From: JBFHRE01 sp041746105
Lineage (GTDB): Bacteria > Actinomycetota > Acidimicrobiia > Spongiisociales > ZC4RG35
Direction: 5' to 3'
Length of the DNA: 64,000 bases
Assembly (NCBI GenBank): GCA_041746105.1
Contig: JBGTHP010000041.1
Span: 1 to 64,000, forward strand
Within the stretch, counting starts at the first letter, position 1, and every line of letters starts with the position of its first letter. The notes below the pieces were generated by a model that saw only the letters and a program-made list of their open reading frames with translations, searched no databases and was not told the origin of the DNA. Below are positions 50,949 to 58,988 of the stretch, in pieces. A program made the translations under genes and the position numbers.

Positions 50949-52181
50949 TTGACAAATACAGAAACGTCCACGTTCTCCGACCTCGGAATGAGCGACCTCA
51001 CCGTCTCAATACTTGAGAGAGCAGGAATCACTGCTCCGTTCCCGATTCAATGGATGACCATCCCAGACGCGATCGCCGGACGCGACGTTTGTGGCAAGGC
51101 TCAAACCGGTTCGGGAAAGACGCTCGCTTTTGGGCTACCGATCGTGGATCGGGTAGCCAAAGCCAAACCTCGCCATCCGCTCGCCCTCGTGCTGGTACCA
51201 ACGCGTGAACTTTGTGTGCAGGTGGCGGCGGCCCTCGAGCCTTTTCTCACCGCCCGCTCGCTGGGGCTGGTCACGGTATACGGCGGAGCTTCGATCACCG
51301 ACCAGATGGCGCGCCTCACCAAAGGGGTAGAGATGGTGGTCGCGACACCTGGACGGCTGATCGATCTGCTCGAGCGCCAAGCGGTCAACCTCTCAGAGAT
51401 ATCCACCGTTGTCATCGACGAGGCCGACGAGATGGCGAATATGGGTTTTCTGCCGCAGGTCCACGGAATCATGCGGCATGTGCCCAAAGAGTCACAGGTG
51501 ATGTTGTTCTCGGCAACGCTCGACCAACGAGTCCAGTCCCTCGTCAACAGCTACCTCGACGATCCCGTGTATCACAAGGTCATCTCCGAGACCACCACCG
51601 TCGAAACCTCGGAGCATCGGTTCCTCGAAGTTCACCATATGGACAAACCCAAGGTGGTGGCCCGGATCTCCGCAGGGTCGGAACGGACCATTGTCTTCGT
51701 ACAGACAAAACGAAACTGCGACCGCGTGGCCGCCGACCTCCAGGACCTAGGCGTTGGTGCTCAAGCGATTCACGGGGACATCCCCCAGTACAAGAGGGAA
51801 CGAACGCTGGATCGACTCCACAGCGGACGCACGACAGTCCTCGTTGCCACCAATGTGGCGGCAAGGGGCATCCATGTCGATGGACTCGACCTGGTGATCC
51901 ATTACGACCCACCCGATGACGGCAAGACCTATCTCCATCGATCAGGCCGCACCGCCAGGGCAGGCAATGAAGGCCTGGTCGTGACCTTGGTCGAATGGGA
52001 TCAGATTCACAATGTGAGGTTGATGCAAAAAGAGGCGGGCCTGCATGAACCGATCGTGAAGATGTTCTCGAACGACGATCGTCTCGAGGATCTCTCCGAT
52101 TGGAAACCTGAGCCGCTGGAACCGGCCAAGGCCAAGCCCCGTGTCAGCTCACGGCGCCGCTCCCGCAATCGTTTGCTCTAA
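50949..52181 (+). CDS. DEAD-box ATP-dependent RNA helicase
   Basis: 410 residues from a TTG at 50949. All core motifs are present: Q-motif region TFSDLGM...PFPIQ, motif I AQTGSGKT, Ia VPTRE, Ib ATPGR, II VIDEADE, III FSATL, and the C-terminal HRSGRTARAG. A short basic tail (SSRRRSRNRLL) ends the protein. The TTG is chosen because it gives the usual RhlE/CshA N-terminus, has AGGA upstream, and a TAGCCT -10 at 50858-50863 sits too close to the in-frame ATG at 50865 for that to be translated. That leaves a leader of about 80 nt. Confidence 0.9.
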   Translation: MTNTETSTFSDLGMSDLTVSILERAGITAPFPIQWMTIPDAIAGRDVCGKAQTGSGKTLAFGLPIVDRVAKAKPRHPLALVLVPTRELCVQVAAALEPFLTARSLGLVTVYGGASITDQMARLTKGVEMVVATPGRLIDLLERQAVNLSEISTVVIDEADEMANMGFLPQVHGIMRHVPKESQVMLFSATLDQRVQSLVNSYLDDPVYHKVISETTTVETSEHRFLEVHHMDKPKVVARISAGSERTIVFVQTKRNCDRVAADLQDLGVGAQAIHGDIPQYKRERTLDRLHSGRTTVLVATNVAARGIHVDGLDLVIHYDPPDDGKTYLHRSGRTARAGNEGLVVTLVEWDQIHNVRLMQKEAGLHEPIVKMFSNDDRLEDLSDWKPEPLEPAKAKPRVSSRRRSRNRLL

Positions 52182-52399
52182 AAACCGCGCAGAGGTACTT
52201 GGTGGCCGGTCCGGTCGTCGATGGTGAAAACGAGACCTACATCGAGTTTCCAGGCAGGCATCAAAAAGTTGTGCCCGCACACGCCGACGACCCGAGCCAT
52301 CATCACCCCGCCGCCGGTTGAGGGCCACAACTCCTCGTCGACCACCTCTGACGGCGATGCGCACCCGCTCTCGGGACAGCCAATGTATTTGCCAGTCAT
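52178..52399 (-). CDS. Small zinc-ribbon protein
   Basis: 73 residues. GCPESGC and a later VCGHNF give a Cys/His set around PSEVVDEELWPSTGGGVMMARVV, the pattern of a small actinobacterial zinc-ribbon family in which a CPxCGxP motif is followed by an ST-G stretch and a C..GHWF motif. Here the first motif is CPESGC. A strong AGGAGG lies five bases before the ATG at 52399. The 3' end overlaps the helicase stop by 4 bp. Function unknown. Confidence 0.7.
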   Translation of the reverse strand: MTGKYIGCPESGCASPSEVVDEELWPSTGGGVMMARVVGVCGHNFLMPAWKLDVGLVFTIDDRTGHQVPLRGF

Positions 52400-52512
52400 C
52401 ACGACCTCCTCGGGGATTCCCGGGATCCGGCCGGATTGAGCAGAATGCTGCGATCAGGCCGAGCTCATAGATGACTCGTCGGCCCTTCCGACTGTGAGTT
52501 GCGTGGAACGGC

Positions 52513-53166
52513 TCAGGCCATCCTGGTGCGAATCAGTTCGAGAATCGTCGCCACCGCACCCACTCTGAAACCACCGGGGATGATGATGTCGGCGTGGCGC
52601 TTGGAAGGTTCGACAAACTCGAGGTGCATCGGACGAACCGTCGCCAGGTACTGAGCCACAACCGCCTCGGCGTTTCTCCCCCGCTCCCGCAAGTCTCGTT
52701 CGATCCGGCGAGCCAGGCGAAGATCGGCGTCTGTATCGACGTAGACCCGCAAGTCCATCAAGTCCCTCAAATCGCGCTCGGCCAGCACCAGGATTCCTTC
52801 GAGAACAACAACCGGTGCCGGGGCCACTGTCACGGTGGTCTCGCCCCGGAGATGCTGGGCGAAGTCGTAGACGGGCTGCTCGAAGGGCAGTCCAGCTCGG
52901 AGGGCTTCCAGGTGACCAACCAGCAGGTCGGTCTCGAGCGAATCAGGGTGGTCGTAATTCACCCGGCTCCTCTGCTCGAAGGTGAGAGCGGGGAGATGCC
53001 GGTAGTAGGCGTCGTGTTTGATATAGGCGACACCTTCGATCGTCTCGACGAGGGCTTCGGCAATCGTGGTCTTCCCAGAACCCGATCCACCGGCGATCCC
53101 GATGATGAGTGGTGAGTTGACCGCCCAGTCGGCGTGATCGAACTGCTGAGGTGTTCTCGTGACCAT
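52513..53166 (-). CDS. udk: Uridine kinase
   Basis: 217 residues. Phosphorylates uridine and cytidine in pyrimidine salvage. Walker A GIAGGSGSGKTT, the YIKHDAYYRHLPAL substrate region, NYDHPDSLETDLL and VVLEGILVLAERDLRDL are diagnostic; RDLRERGRNAEAVVAQY is the lid. The ATG at 53166 lies 8 nt after TACCCT; an in-frame ATG seven codons upstream is less likely. Confidence 0.93.
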   Translation of the reverse strand: MVTRTPQQFDHADWAVNSPLIIGIAGGSGSGKTTIAEALVETIEGVAYIKHDAYYRHLPALTFEQRSRVNYDHPDSLETDLLVGHLEALRAGLPFEQPVYDFAQHLRGETTVTVAPAPVVVLEGILVLAERDLRDLMDLRVYVDTDADLRLARRIERDLRERGRNAEAVVAQYLATVRPMHLEFVEPSKRHADIIIPGGFRVGAVATILELIRTRMA

Positions 53167-53174
53167 CGTCCACG

Positions 53175-53180
53175 AGGGTA
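53175..53180 (-). promoter_or_regulatory. Candidate leaderless promoter (-10) of udk
   Basis: TACCCT ends 8 nt before the ATG at 53166. Confidence 0.35.
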
Positions 53181-53255
53181 ACTGCAACAGGTGGTCAGGG
53201 ACCGTCCACGCCGGGCGAGGTGTCTGCCATCACAGCATCCGTCTTGAGCACTCTT

Positions 53256-53284
53256 TATCGCTACCGCGATAGCCCGACTACGGT
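53256..53284 (+). promoter_or_regulatory. Candidate leaderless promoter with inverted repeat, SRPBCC gene
   Basis: TACGGT (53279-53284) ends 6 nt before the ATG at 53291. An inverted repeat TATCGC-tacc-GCGATA (53256-53271) lies just upstream where a regulator could block the -35 region. Confidence 0.4.
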
Positions 53285-53290
53285 CGGGAC

Positions 53291-53719
53291 ATGTCTCTCA
53301 TCACGCGGGTTATCGACGTCGGCGCTCCAGTCTCCGAGGTCTTTGCGACGATGGCCGACTTTCGAACCCTCCCCGAGTGGGATCCAGGGTCGATCGACTC
53401 GACCCAGGTCGAGGGCGATGGTCCGGGAGTCGGCGCCAGTTACAAGGTGACCGTCGAGTTCAACGGCAAACAGTTGCCGATGTTGTACCAAACCGTCGTT
53501 CTCGAAGAAAACTCTCGCATCGTGTTGGAAGGTACCGGGGCCTTGGTCGACGCCACCGACGACATCGGGTTCGAGGCTACCGCCACCGGCACCAGGGTCA
53601 CCTACCAGGCCAATCTGAGGTTCAAGGGTCTAGTTCGCGTGGTCGAACCACTCTTCAAGAAACGGTTCGAGCATCTAGGCGACGAAGCGGCAGCCGGAAT
53701 CCTCGGTCGATTCGCCTGA
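53291..53719 (+). CDS. SRPBCC family (polyketide cyclase/START-like) protein
   Basis: 142 residues of the START/Bet v1-like fold: DVGAPVSEVFATMADFRTLPEWDPG at the N-terminus, central strands (ASYKVTVEFNGKQLPMLYQT) and a C-terminal long helix (LFKKRFEHLGDEAAAGI). Such proteins bind hydrophobic ligands in an internal cavity. The ligand is unknown, and nothing nearby points to a pathway. Confidence 0.85.
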   Translation: MSLITRVIDVGAPVSEVFATMADFRTLPEWDPGSIDSTQVEGDGPGVGASYKVTVEFNGKQLPMLYQTVVLEENSRIVLEGTGALVDATDDIGFEATATGTRVTYQANLRFKGLVRVVEPLFKKRFEHLGDEAAAGILGRFA

Positions 53720-53780
53720 CGTCGGAACCTCCCCGAGCAATGGGCACTCAATCGGAGCCTCCACCTCCACGGGTGATGCG

Positions 53781-53894
53781 TCAGATGACCGAACGGGATA
53801 CTGCGTAGAGAAGCAGAAGCAGAACAGGCAGCAGACCCCCGTAGGAGCGGAGGCGGGAGGCGGGTGCCGGTCGGTGAACGTGGAACTGTGTCAT
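53781..53894 (-). CDS. Possible 37-residue membrane peptide opposite the trpB2 leader
   Basis: Too short for most gene callers. ATG at 53894 with GAGGA six bases upstream; the peptide has a basic N-terminal half ([14 protein letters not shown]) and one hydrophobic stretch ([12 protein letters not shown]) before SRSVI and stop, as in small single-pass membrane peptides. It occupies the gap between the SRPBCC gene and trpB2 on the opposite strand. Tentative; conservation would decide. Confidence 0.4.
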   Translation of the reverse strand: MTQFHVHRPAPASRLRSYGGLLPVLLLLLYAVSRSVI

Positions 53895-54028
53895 GGTTTG
53901 TCCTCGGTGCATATGACGTTTGCTGGAACCGGTCGGTTCCATCAATCGAGGGAATTCCCTGCCTCCAGATACATCGATCGGCGGTCACGGGTAGCTTTTG
54001 GTGGCCACGCCAAAGAAGAGGAGACACC
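53895..54028 (+). promoter_or_regulatory. Regulatory region of trpB2
   Basis: Contains an inverted repeat GGAACC-ggtc-GGTTCC (53925-53940), a perfect 12-bp palindrome AGGGAATTCCCT (53949-53960), a candidate -10 TAGCTT (53992-53997) and the Shine-Dalgarno AGAGGAG. The palindrome would sit near -50, a usual position for an activator. No T-box or trp leader peptide with Trp codons was seen. Confidence 0.4.
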
Positions 54029-55393
54029 ATGTCAGAGCTGACCAAGATCATGCTCGAGGAGTCCGAGATGCCAACCACCTGGTACAACGTGGTGCCGGAC
54101 CTCCCGACCCCACCTCCACCACCGCTCCATCCCGGTACCCATCAACCGATCGGTCCCGACGATCTCGCCCCGCTTTTTCCGATGGCACTCATCATGCAAG
54201 AGGTGACAGGCGATCGGTACGTCGACATCCCGGGAGAAGTTCTCGACGTCTACCGGCTGTGGCGACCTTCCCCCTTGTACAGGGCTCATCGGCTGGAAAA
54301 ACTTCTCGAGACCCCGGCTCGCATCTATTACAAATACGAAGGCGTCAGTCCGGCAGGGTCACACAAACCCAACACCGCCGTTCCGCAGGCCTATTACAAC
54401 TCGGTTGAGGGCACCCGCAAGTTGACCACCGAGACCGGCGCCGGTCAATGGGGCTCGGCGCTTGCTTTTGCCACGGCCCAGTACGGCATCGAGTGCGAGA
54501 TATGGCAGGTAAGGGCCTCGTTCGATCAGAAGCCATACCGGCGAACCCTGATGGAGGTCTGGGGGGCCACGGTCCACCCATCACCCTCGGAGCTCACGGA
54601 GGCCGGGCGCAAGATTCTCGCCATGGACCCGGCGTCCCCTGGCTCGCTCGGGATCGCAATTTCCGAGGCGGTCGAAATGGCGGCTCAGGATCCGACAGTC
54701 AAATACGCGCTCGGGTCGGTTCTGAATCACGTGCTCATGCACCAGACGATCATCGGTGAAGAGGCGCTGCTTCAACTGGCCAAGGTCGGGGAAACCCCCG
54801 ACCTCTTGGTCGGCTGCACCGGAGGCGGCTCCAACTTCGGTGGGTTGTCGTTCCCCTTCCTGAGAGAGAAGCTGGCCGGCAAGATGAGTCCCACCATCCG
54901 TTGCGTCGAACCGGCGGCATGCCCATCACTCACCAAGGGCGAATATCGCTATGACTTCGGCGACACGCTGGGGATGACTCCACTGGTCAAGATGCACACT
55001 CTCGGCCACGATTTCATACCGGACCCGATCCACGCAGGCGGCCTCCGATATCACGGCATGGCGCCGTTGGTCAGCCATCTCTACGAGCTGGGGTTGGTCG
55101 AGGCGGAGGCCATTCACCAAACCGAGTGTTTCGAGGCCGCCCTCCTGTTTGCGAGGAGCGAGGGAATCCTCCCCGCGCCTGAGCCGACGCACGCCATCGC
55201 GGCTGCCGTTCGCGAGGCCCGCCTCTGCCGCGAGACCGGGGAAGAAAAGGTCATCCTCACCGCCCTCTGCGGCCATGGGCATTTCGACCTGAAGGCGTAC
55301 GAGTCCTATCTCAGCGGAAACCTCGAGGACTACGACTATCCAGCGGACAAGGTCGCCGACGCCATGTCGCGAGTGCCGGTGGTGAACGGCTGA
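54029..55393 (+). CDS. trpB2: Tryptophan synthase beta-like PLP enzyme, TrpB2 subfamily
   Basis: 454 residues, longer than TrpB1 (about 400). The PLP-lysine motif [15 protein letters not shown] and the phosphate-binding [11 protein letters not shown] identify a fold-type II tryptophan synthase beta relative; the extended N-terminus ([20 protein letters not shown]) and [15 protein letters not shown] are characteristic of the TrpB2 group. TrpB2 makes Trp from indole and Ser, often without TrpA. No other trp gene is nearby, so indole salvage is more likely than de novo synthesis. Confidence 0.9.
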   Translation: MSELTKIMLEESEMPTTWYNVVPDLPTPPPPPLHPGTHQPIGPDDLAPLFPMALIMQEVTGDRYVDIPGEVLDVYRLWRPSPLYRAHRLEKLLETPARIYYKYEGVSPAGSHKPNTAVPQAYYNSVEGTRKLTTETGAGQWGSALAFATAQYGIECEIWQVRASFDQKPYRRTLMEVWGATVHPSPSELTEAGRKILAMDPASPGSLGIAISEAVEMAAQDPTVKYALGSVLNHVLMHQTIIGEEALLQLAKVGETPDLLVGCTGGGSNFGGLSFPFLREKLAGKMSPTIRCVEPAACPSLTKGEYRYDFGDTLGMTPLVKMHTLGHDFIPDPIHAGGLRYHGMAPLVSHLYELGLVEAEAIHQTECFEAALLFARSEGILPAPEPTHAIAAAVREARLCRETGEEKVILTALCGHGHFDLKAYESYLSGNLEDYDYPADKVADAMSRVPVVNG

Positions 55394-55403
55394 TGCGAAC
55401 CGA

Positions 55404-55994
55404 TTGCGTGTCCGCGGTGTAGACCAATCGAGTGACCAAGGACCGGATCACATAACTGAATCGGAACTGATCGAAGAAGCCCGTGATGGCGACACTTCTG
55501 CATTTGCAGACTTGATACGGACCCATCAGGCCACAGCACTACGGGTGGCCTTCGTCGTCACGTCGTCGGCCGCCGACGCCGAAGACGTAGTTCAAGAGGC
55601 ATTTGTCAAGGCATGGCGGGCTCTCGGCCACTTCCGTTCAGGCTCCGAGTTCCGACCGTGGCTCTTGAAGATCGTCTCGAACGAGGCAAAGAACAAAGTG
55701 AGGGCTCGCGGCCGCCGCCAGATGAGAGACCACCGCTTTGCGATTCCAGAGATGATCGAAACCGGACCAGAGACCGCGACCATCGAAGAAGAAACCCGTC
55801 ACAGGGTCTGGGAGGCCGTCACCCGGTTGGGCGAGGAGGAGAGACGAACCGTGATCTGCAGATACCTACTCGAGTTGTCGGAGCGCGAGACCGCCGAGCT
55901 GCTGGGAATTCCGCCGGGAACGGTGAAGTCCCGACTCGATCGGGCTCGCCGCAGTCTTGCCTCGCTCTTGGAAACCGAGAGGACTCAATCGTGA
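55404..55994 (+). CDS. ECF-type RNA polymerase sigma factor
   Basis: 196 residues. Region 2 (FADLIRTHQATALRVAFVV, then DAEDVVQEAFVKAWRAL) and region 4 (TRLGEEERRTVICRYLLELS, then LLGIPPGTVKSRLDRARRSL) are clear, with no extra domain. The TTG at 55404 is the first in-frame candidate, 10 bp after the trpB2 stop; no Shine-Dalgarno supports it. Its stop overlaps the next gene (GTGA), whose product is the likely membrane partner. Confidence 0.9.
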   Translation: MRVRGVDQSSDQGPDHITESELIEEARDGDTSAFADLIRTHQATALRVAFVVTSSAADAEDVVQEAFVKAWRALGHFRSGSEFRPWLLKIVSNEAKNKVRARGRRQMRDHRFAIPEMIETGPETATIEEETRHRVWEAVTRLGEEERRTVICRYLLELSERETAELLGIPPGTVKSRLDRARRSLASLLETERTQS

Positions 55995-56683
55995 CCGACC
56001 TCGATCAAATGCTCAGGTCACTTCCCCTACACGTCTCATGGCCTGACGAATCAGACCTGGCGCCGGCGGTCGTGGCAAGGCTCCTGCCACGAAACGATCG
56101 CCGCTGGTTAAAACGCCTTGCACCGGTGGTGGCGATCAGCCTGGTCCTGATCGCCGCGCCATCCACCAGAGAACGCGTTCTTGCGTTCTTTGGATTGCGG
56201 GGCCTGACCGTAGAACAGGGCTCCCCGATCGAGCCCGGAGTTGTGCGTGATCTAGGAGAGGAGATCACACTGGAGGATGCCGAAAAGCTGGCCGGGCGGA
56301 CTTTGGGGGCGAGCCGGCTTGGTGTCCCGGATAGACAGTTCCGCGATCCTGAGGGACGGATCTGGCTGATGTTCGGATCATCAGAGTCGAGTCGTAATGG
56401 CGCCTTGGTGACCATCTTTGATGCTGACACGACGCCGGCGATCCTCAAGCGGTTGGGCGACCCTCAGACCCAAGCCGTACAGGTGTTGGTGCGAGGCGAG
56501 CCTGGTCTCTGGCTGACGGGCGATGACCACTCCGTCTTCTTCGAGTCGGCGTCGAGAACCGAGCTCGTGGCCGGACGCCTAAGCGACAACGCCCTCATCT
56601 GGCAGTCGGGCAGGCACACCCTACGACTCGAGGCAGATCTGGATTTGGAGCAAGCGTTGATCATCGCAGAATCATTCGATTGA
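55991..56683 (+). CDS. Membrane-anchored partner of the ECF sigma factor (putative anti-sigma)
   Basis: 230 residues. A short cytoplasmic N-terminus, one transmembrane helix (RLAPVVAISLVLIAAPS, about residues 43-59) and an extracytoplasmic domain. No zinc-binding anti-sigma (ZAS) motif HxxxCxxC is seen, so it is not a classical zinc anti-sigma factor; topology and the GTGA overlap with the sigma gene are the grounds for calling it its regulator. The external domain might sense an envelope signal. Confidence 0.75.
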   Translation: MTDLDQMLRSLPLHVSWPDESDLAPAVVARLLPRNDRRWLKRLAPVVAISLVLIAAPSTRERVLAFFGLRGLTVEQGSPIEPGVVRDLGEEITLEDAEKLAGRTLGASRLGVPDRQFRDPEGRIWLMFGSSESSRNGALVTIFDADTTPAILKRLGDPQTQAVQVLVRGEPGLWLTGDDHSVFFESASRTELVAGRLSDNALIWQSGRHTLRLEADLDLEQALIIAESFD

Positions 56684-56728
56684 GAACCTTTACAGGCTCG
56701 GTGGTGTATTACGGGTGAGGAGGAACTC

Positions 56729-57220
56729 ATGAAACGATCACTACGGGTCATCATCATCGCCGGCGCCACGTTCTCGGCCACCGCCATCCCTGCTTGGGCC
56801 GGCGGCGGGGGGTGCCACCGCGACGCCACGGACGCCCCGACCTCGACCGTCGAAATCCAGGCCAACTGCTTCTCGCCAAACATCATCCGCACGGTGCCAG
56901 GGGAGACGATCACTTTCCACAACCGGGACCTCTATGGCCACAACCTGGTCGGTCACCACTGGGGCGTTTTTGACGAGATTTCGGCGAGCGGTTTCGAGAT
57001 CAAATTCGACACAGAGGGCATCTATCCGTTCGCCTGCACCGTTCACGCTGGAATGGTCGGGGCCATCGTCGTCGCGGCAAACCCGGCCGACAGTTCGCGA
57101 TCTGACGTACCGGTGGACGGGTCGGAACAGAAGCCGGATCTCAAGTCTTCGATCGTGGTCCCCGGCTTGGGAGTGATCGGATTGACCGTTCTCGCCGCCT
57201 GGTGGCGTCGCCGTGACTAA
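56729..57220 (+). CDS. Secreted cupredoxin (plastocyanin-like), C-terminally membrane-anchored
   Basis: 163 residues. A signal peptide (about 1-24) precedes one cupredoxin domain with a complete type 1 copper site: His71 (YGHNLVGH) and Cys103, His106, Met109 in YPFACTVHAGM. A C-terminal helix (VVPGLGVIGLTVLAAWW) followed by RRRD anchors it outside the membrane. GAGGAGGAA precedes the ATG. It could carry electrons at the cell surface. It lies directly after the ECF sigma pair, which may control it. Confidence 0.87.
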   Translation: MKRSLRVIIIAGATFSATAIPAWAGGGGCHRDATDAPTSTVEIQANCFSPNIIRTVPGETITFHNRDLYGHNLVGHHWGVFDEISASGFEIKFDTEGIYPFACTVHAGMVGAIVVAANPADSSRSDVPVDGSEQKPDLKSSIVVPGLGVIGLTVLAAWWRRRD

Positions 57221-57276
57221 GCCTTACCCGCGGCCGCCAACTTCCGACGGGACAACCCGTACAGGAGAAGACCGAT

Positions 57277-58425
57277 ATGCTCAAAGCGCTGGTAATGGAC
57301 GATTCAGGGACTCGACTCGAGAGGACCCGTCGGGCAGTTGATATCGCCCGCCTCCAGATCGGCGCCGACTATGTGCACTCCTTGTCCGAGGCGCGAGAAG
57401 CATGGAACCGCTACCAGTTCGATGTCGCCGTTTTCACTGTCGACAAGTCCGACGGCGAAGCCGCTGCCACCCTTTCCATCATCGAGGACGAACGACCAGA
57501 AGTCGCTCGGCTGTTACTCACCGACGACTCCCGAATCCGGTCATGGGCCTCTCCCCACATGGTCATGCCCCTCGGCCTCTCGGTTCAGGACCTGAACCGA
57601 GCAATGATCGGGGCCGCCCGCTGGAAGGATCGGCTTTCGGGTCTCCATCTATCGGAGATCGTGGCCGGCGCCAGGAAACTTCCGTCCTTACCCGACGCCT
57701 ACGTGCAGATTCAAGAGGAGCTGCGGTCGCCCGATCCCTCGGTCAATCGAATCGGACAGATCATCGAGACCGACCCGGCACTGGGGCTGACAGTGCTGCG
57801 AGTCGTCAATTCGTCGATGTTCGCGCTTCGGCAGGAGGTCGGAGACATCGTGCAGGCGACCGCACTCCTCGGGATCAGGACGGTGAGTTCTTTGGTCCTC
57901 TCCGCATCGCTTTACTCGAGCACGGCTCTGGATCACAAGCTGACCTCAAAGATGTGGCATGACGCCCTGGCGGTCGGGTCTCTCGCCCGCCAGATCGCAA
58001 AGATCGAAGGATTGGGCCGGTCACTCGAAGAGGAAGCCCAGCTCGCAGGACTCCTTCACGACGTCGGTGACATCGTGTTGCTCCAGCACTGGCCGAAGCT
58101 GTTCTTGTCGATCGACGTCGGCAATCGCGACGAAGAAGAAAGACGCGTGTTCGGCGCCACGCACTCCGACATCGGCGCCTATTTGTGCGCCGTGTGGGGA
58201 CTGCCACGTGGCGTCGTCGATGCTGTCGGCTATCACCATCAGCCATCTGCCGGGGCCAACCCCAAACTACTTTCTGCAACGACCGCGGTGCACGTCGCGA
58301 GGGTGCTCCATGATCACGGAATGGACGCTTCTCCAGAGGAGTTTGATCGTGAGCACCTCCAGCACGTCGTGGATGTCGACCGGGTTGATGCCTGGCGCGA
58401 GCTGCAGATTGGCGCGGCCGCCTGA
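57277..58425 (+). CDS. HDOD domain protein with degenerate receiver-like N-terminus
   Basis: 382 residues. Residues 1-115 resemble a response-regulator receiver (LKALVMDDSGTRLERTRRAV, FDVAVFTVDKSDG) but the phosphoacceptor Asp position holds Thr. Residues from about 125 form an HDOD domain (KLPSLPDAYVQIQEELRSPD, LLGIRTVSSLVLSAS, GLLHDVGDIVLLQHW). HDOD proteins act in signalling without the phosphodiesterase activity of HD-GYP. Shine-Dalgarno AGGAGAA before the ATG. Convergent with the universal stress gene. Confidence 0.85.
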   Translation: MLKALVMDDSGTRLERTRRAVDIARLQIGADYVHSLSEAREAWNRYQFDVAVFTVDKSDGEAAATLSIIEDERPEVARLLLTDDSRIRSWASPHMVMPLGLSVQDLNRAMIGAARWKDRLSGLHLSEIVAGARKLPSLPDAYVQIQEELRSPDPSVNRIGQIIETDPALGLTVLRVVNSSMFALRQEVGDIVQATALLGIRTVSSLVLSASLYSSTALDHKLTSKMWHDALAVGSLARQIAKIEGLGRSLEEEAQLAGLLHDVGDIVLLQHWPKLFLSIDVGNRDEEERRVFGATHSDIGAYLCAVWGLPRGVVDAVGYHHQPSAGANPKLLSATTAVHVARVLHDHGMDASPEEFDREHLQHVVDVDRVDAWRELQIGAAA

Positions 58426-58426
58426 G

Positions 58427-58831
58427 TCAGGCGGGAGCTTTCACACAGAGCACTGGCACCTTGGTGTCGTGAAGTATCTCCATCGCGTTTGAGCCGAGCA
58501 AGGCTTTCCCGACGGTAGAGCGCTTACGAATCCCGATGACGATCATGTCTGAATCGTGATCGGCGACAGCCTTCATCAGGTCCTCGGCCGGGGTGTTGCC
58601 TCGTACGAACTCGTGGGTGCAGAAATCGACTCCTTCTGTGTCGAGTCGTTTGCTGAGATCGTCGACGGCCGACGCACTTTCGATGTAGTCCTCACCGTCT
58701 TCATGCCCACCACCCAACATCGAATGAACCACGACCAGTTTCGCCTCGCGAAGTTTGGCCTCGGCGACTGCGCGGTCAACCGCGGCATAACCCTCCTTGG
58801 TGAAGATGAAACCGACGACGATGCTGGACAA
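58427..58831 (-). CDS. Universal stress protein (UspA family)
   Basis: 134 residues from a TTG with AAGGAG five to six bases upstream. The UspA fold is clear: SSIVVGFIFTKEGYAAVDRA at the start and the C-terminal ATP-binding-type stretch DMIVIGIRKRSTVGKALLGS with PVLCVKAP. In ATP-binding members the motif is G-x2-G-x9-G-[ST]; here the first Gly spacing is altered (GIRKRSTVGKALLGS). Upstream in-frame sequence is not family-like. Confidence 0.88.
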   Translation of the reverse strand: MSSIVVGFIFTKEGYAAVDRAVAEAKLREAKLVVVHSMLGGGHEDGEDYIESASAVDDLSKRLDTEGVDFCTHEFVRGNTPAEDLMKAVADHDSDMIVIGIRKRSTVGKALLGSNAMEILHDTKVPVLCVKAPA

Positions 58832-58988
58832 ATCTGCTCCTTCTGACTTCTCCGAGCCTAACCGGGCCGCACCCGTCTTAGTAGAGAACGTAGTCCTCAC
58901 CTGTGACTCAACCACTCGGGACCTTCGACCCTAACCAGGGCGCCACCTGTCAGAACACGATGGATATTCGACTCATGGAAGGACGCCT

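Noticed and set aside
53895..54028. T-box or trp attenuator upstream of trpB2
   Set aside because: No TGGnACC-type T-box sequence, no terminator/antiterminator pair and no Trp-codon leader were found.
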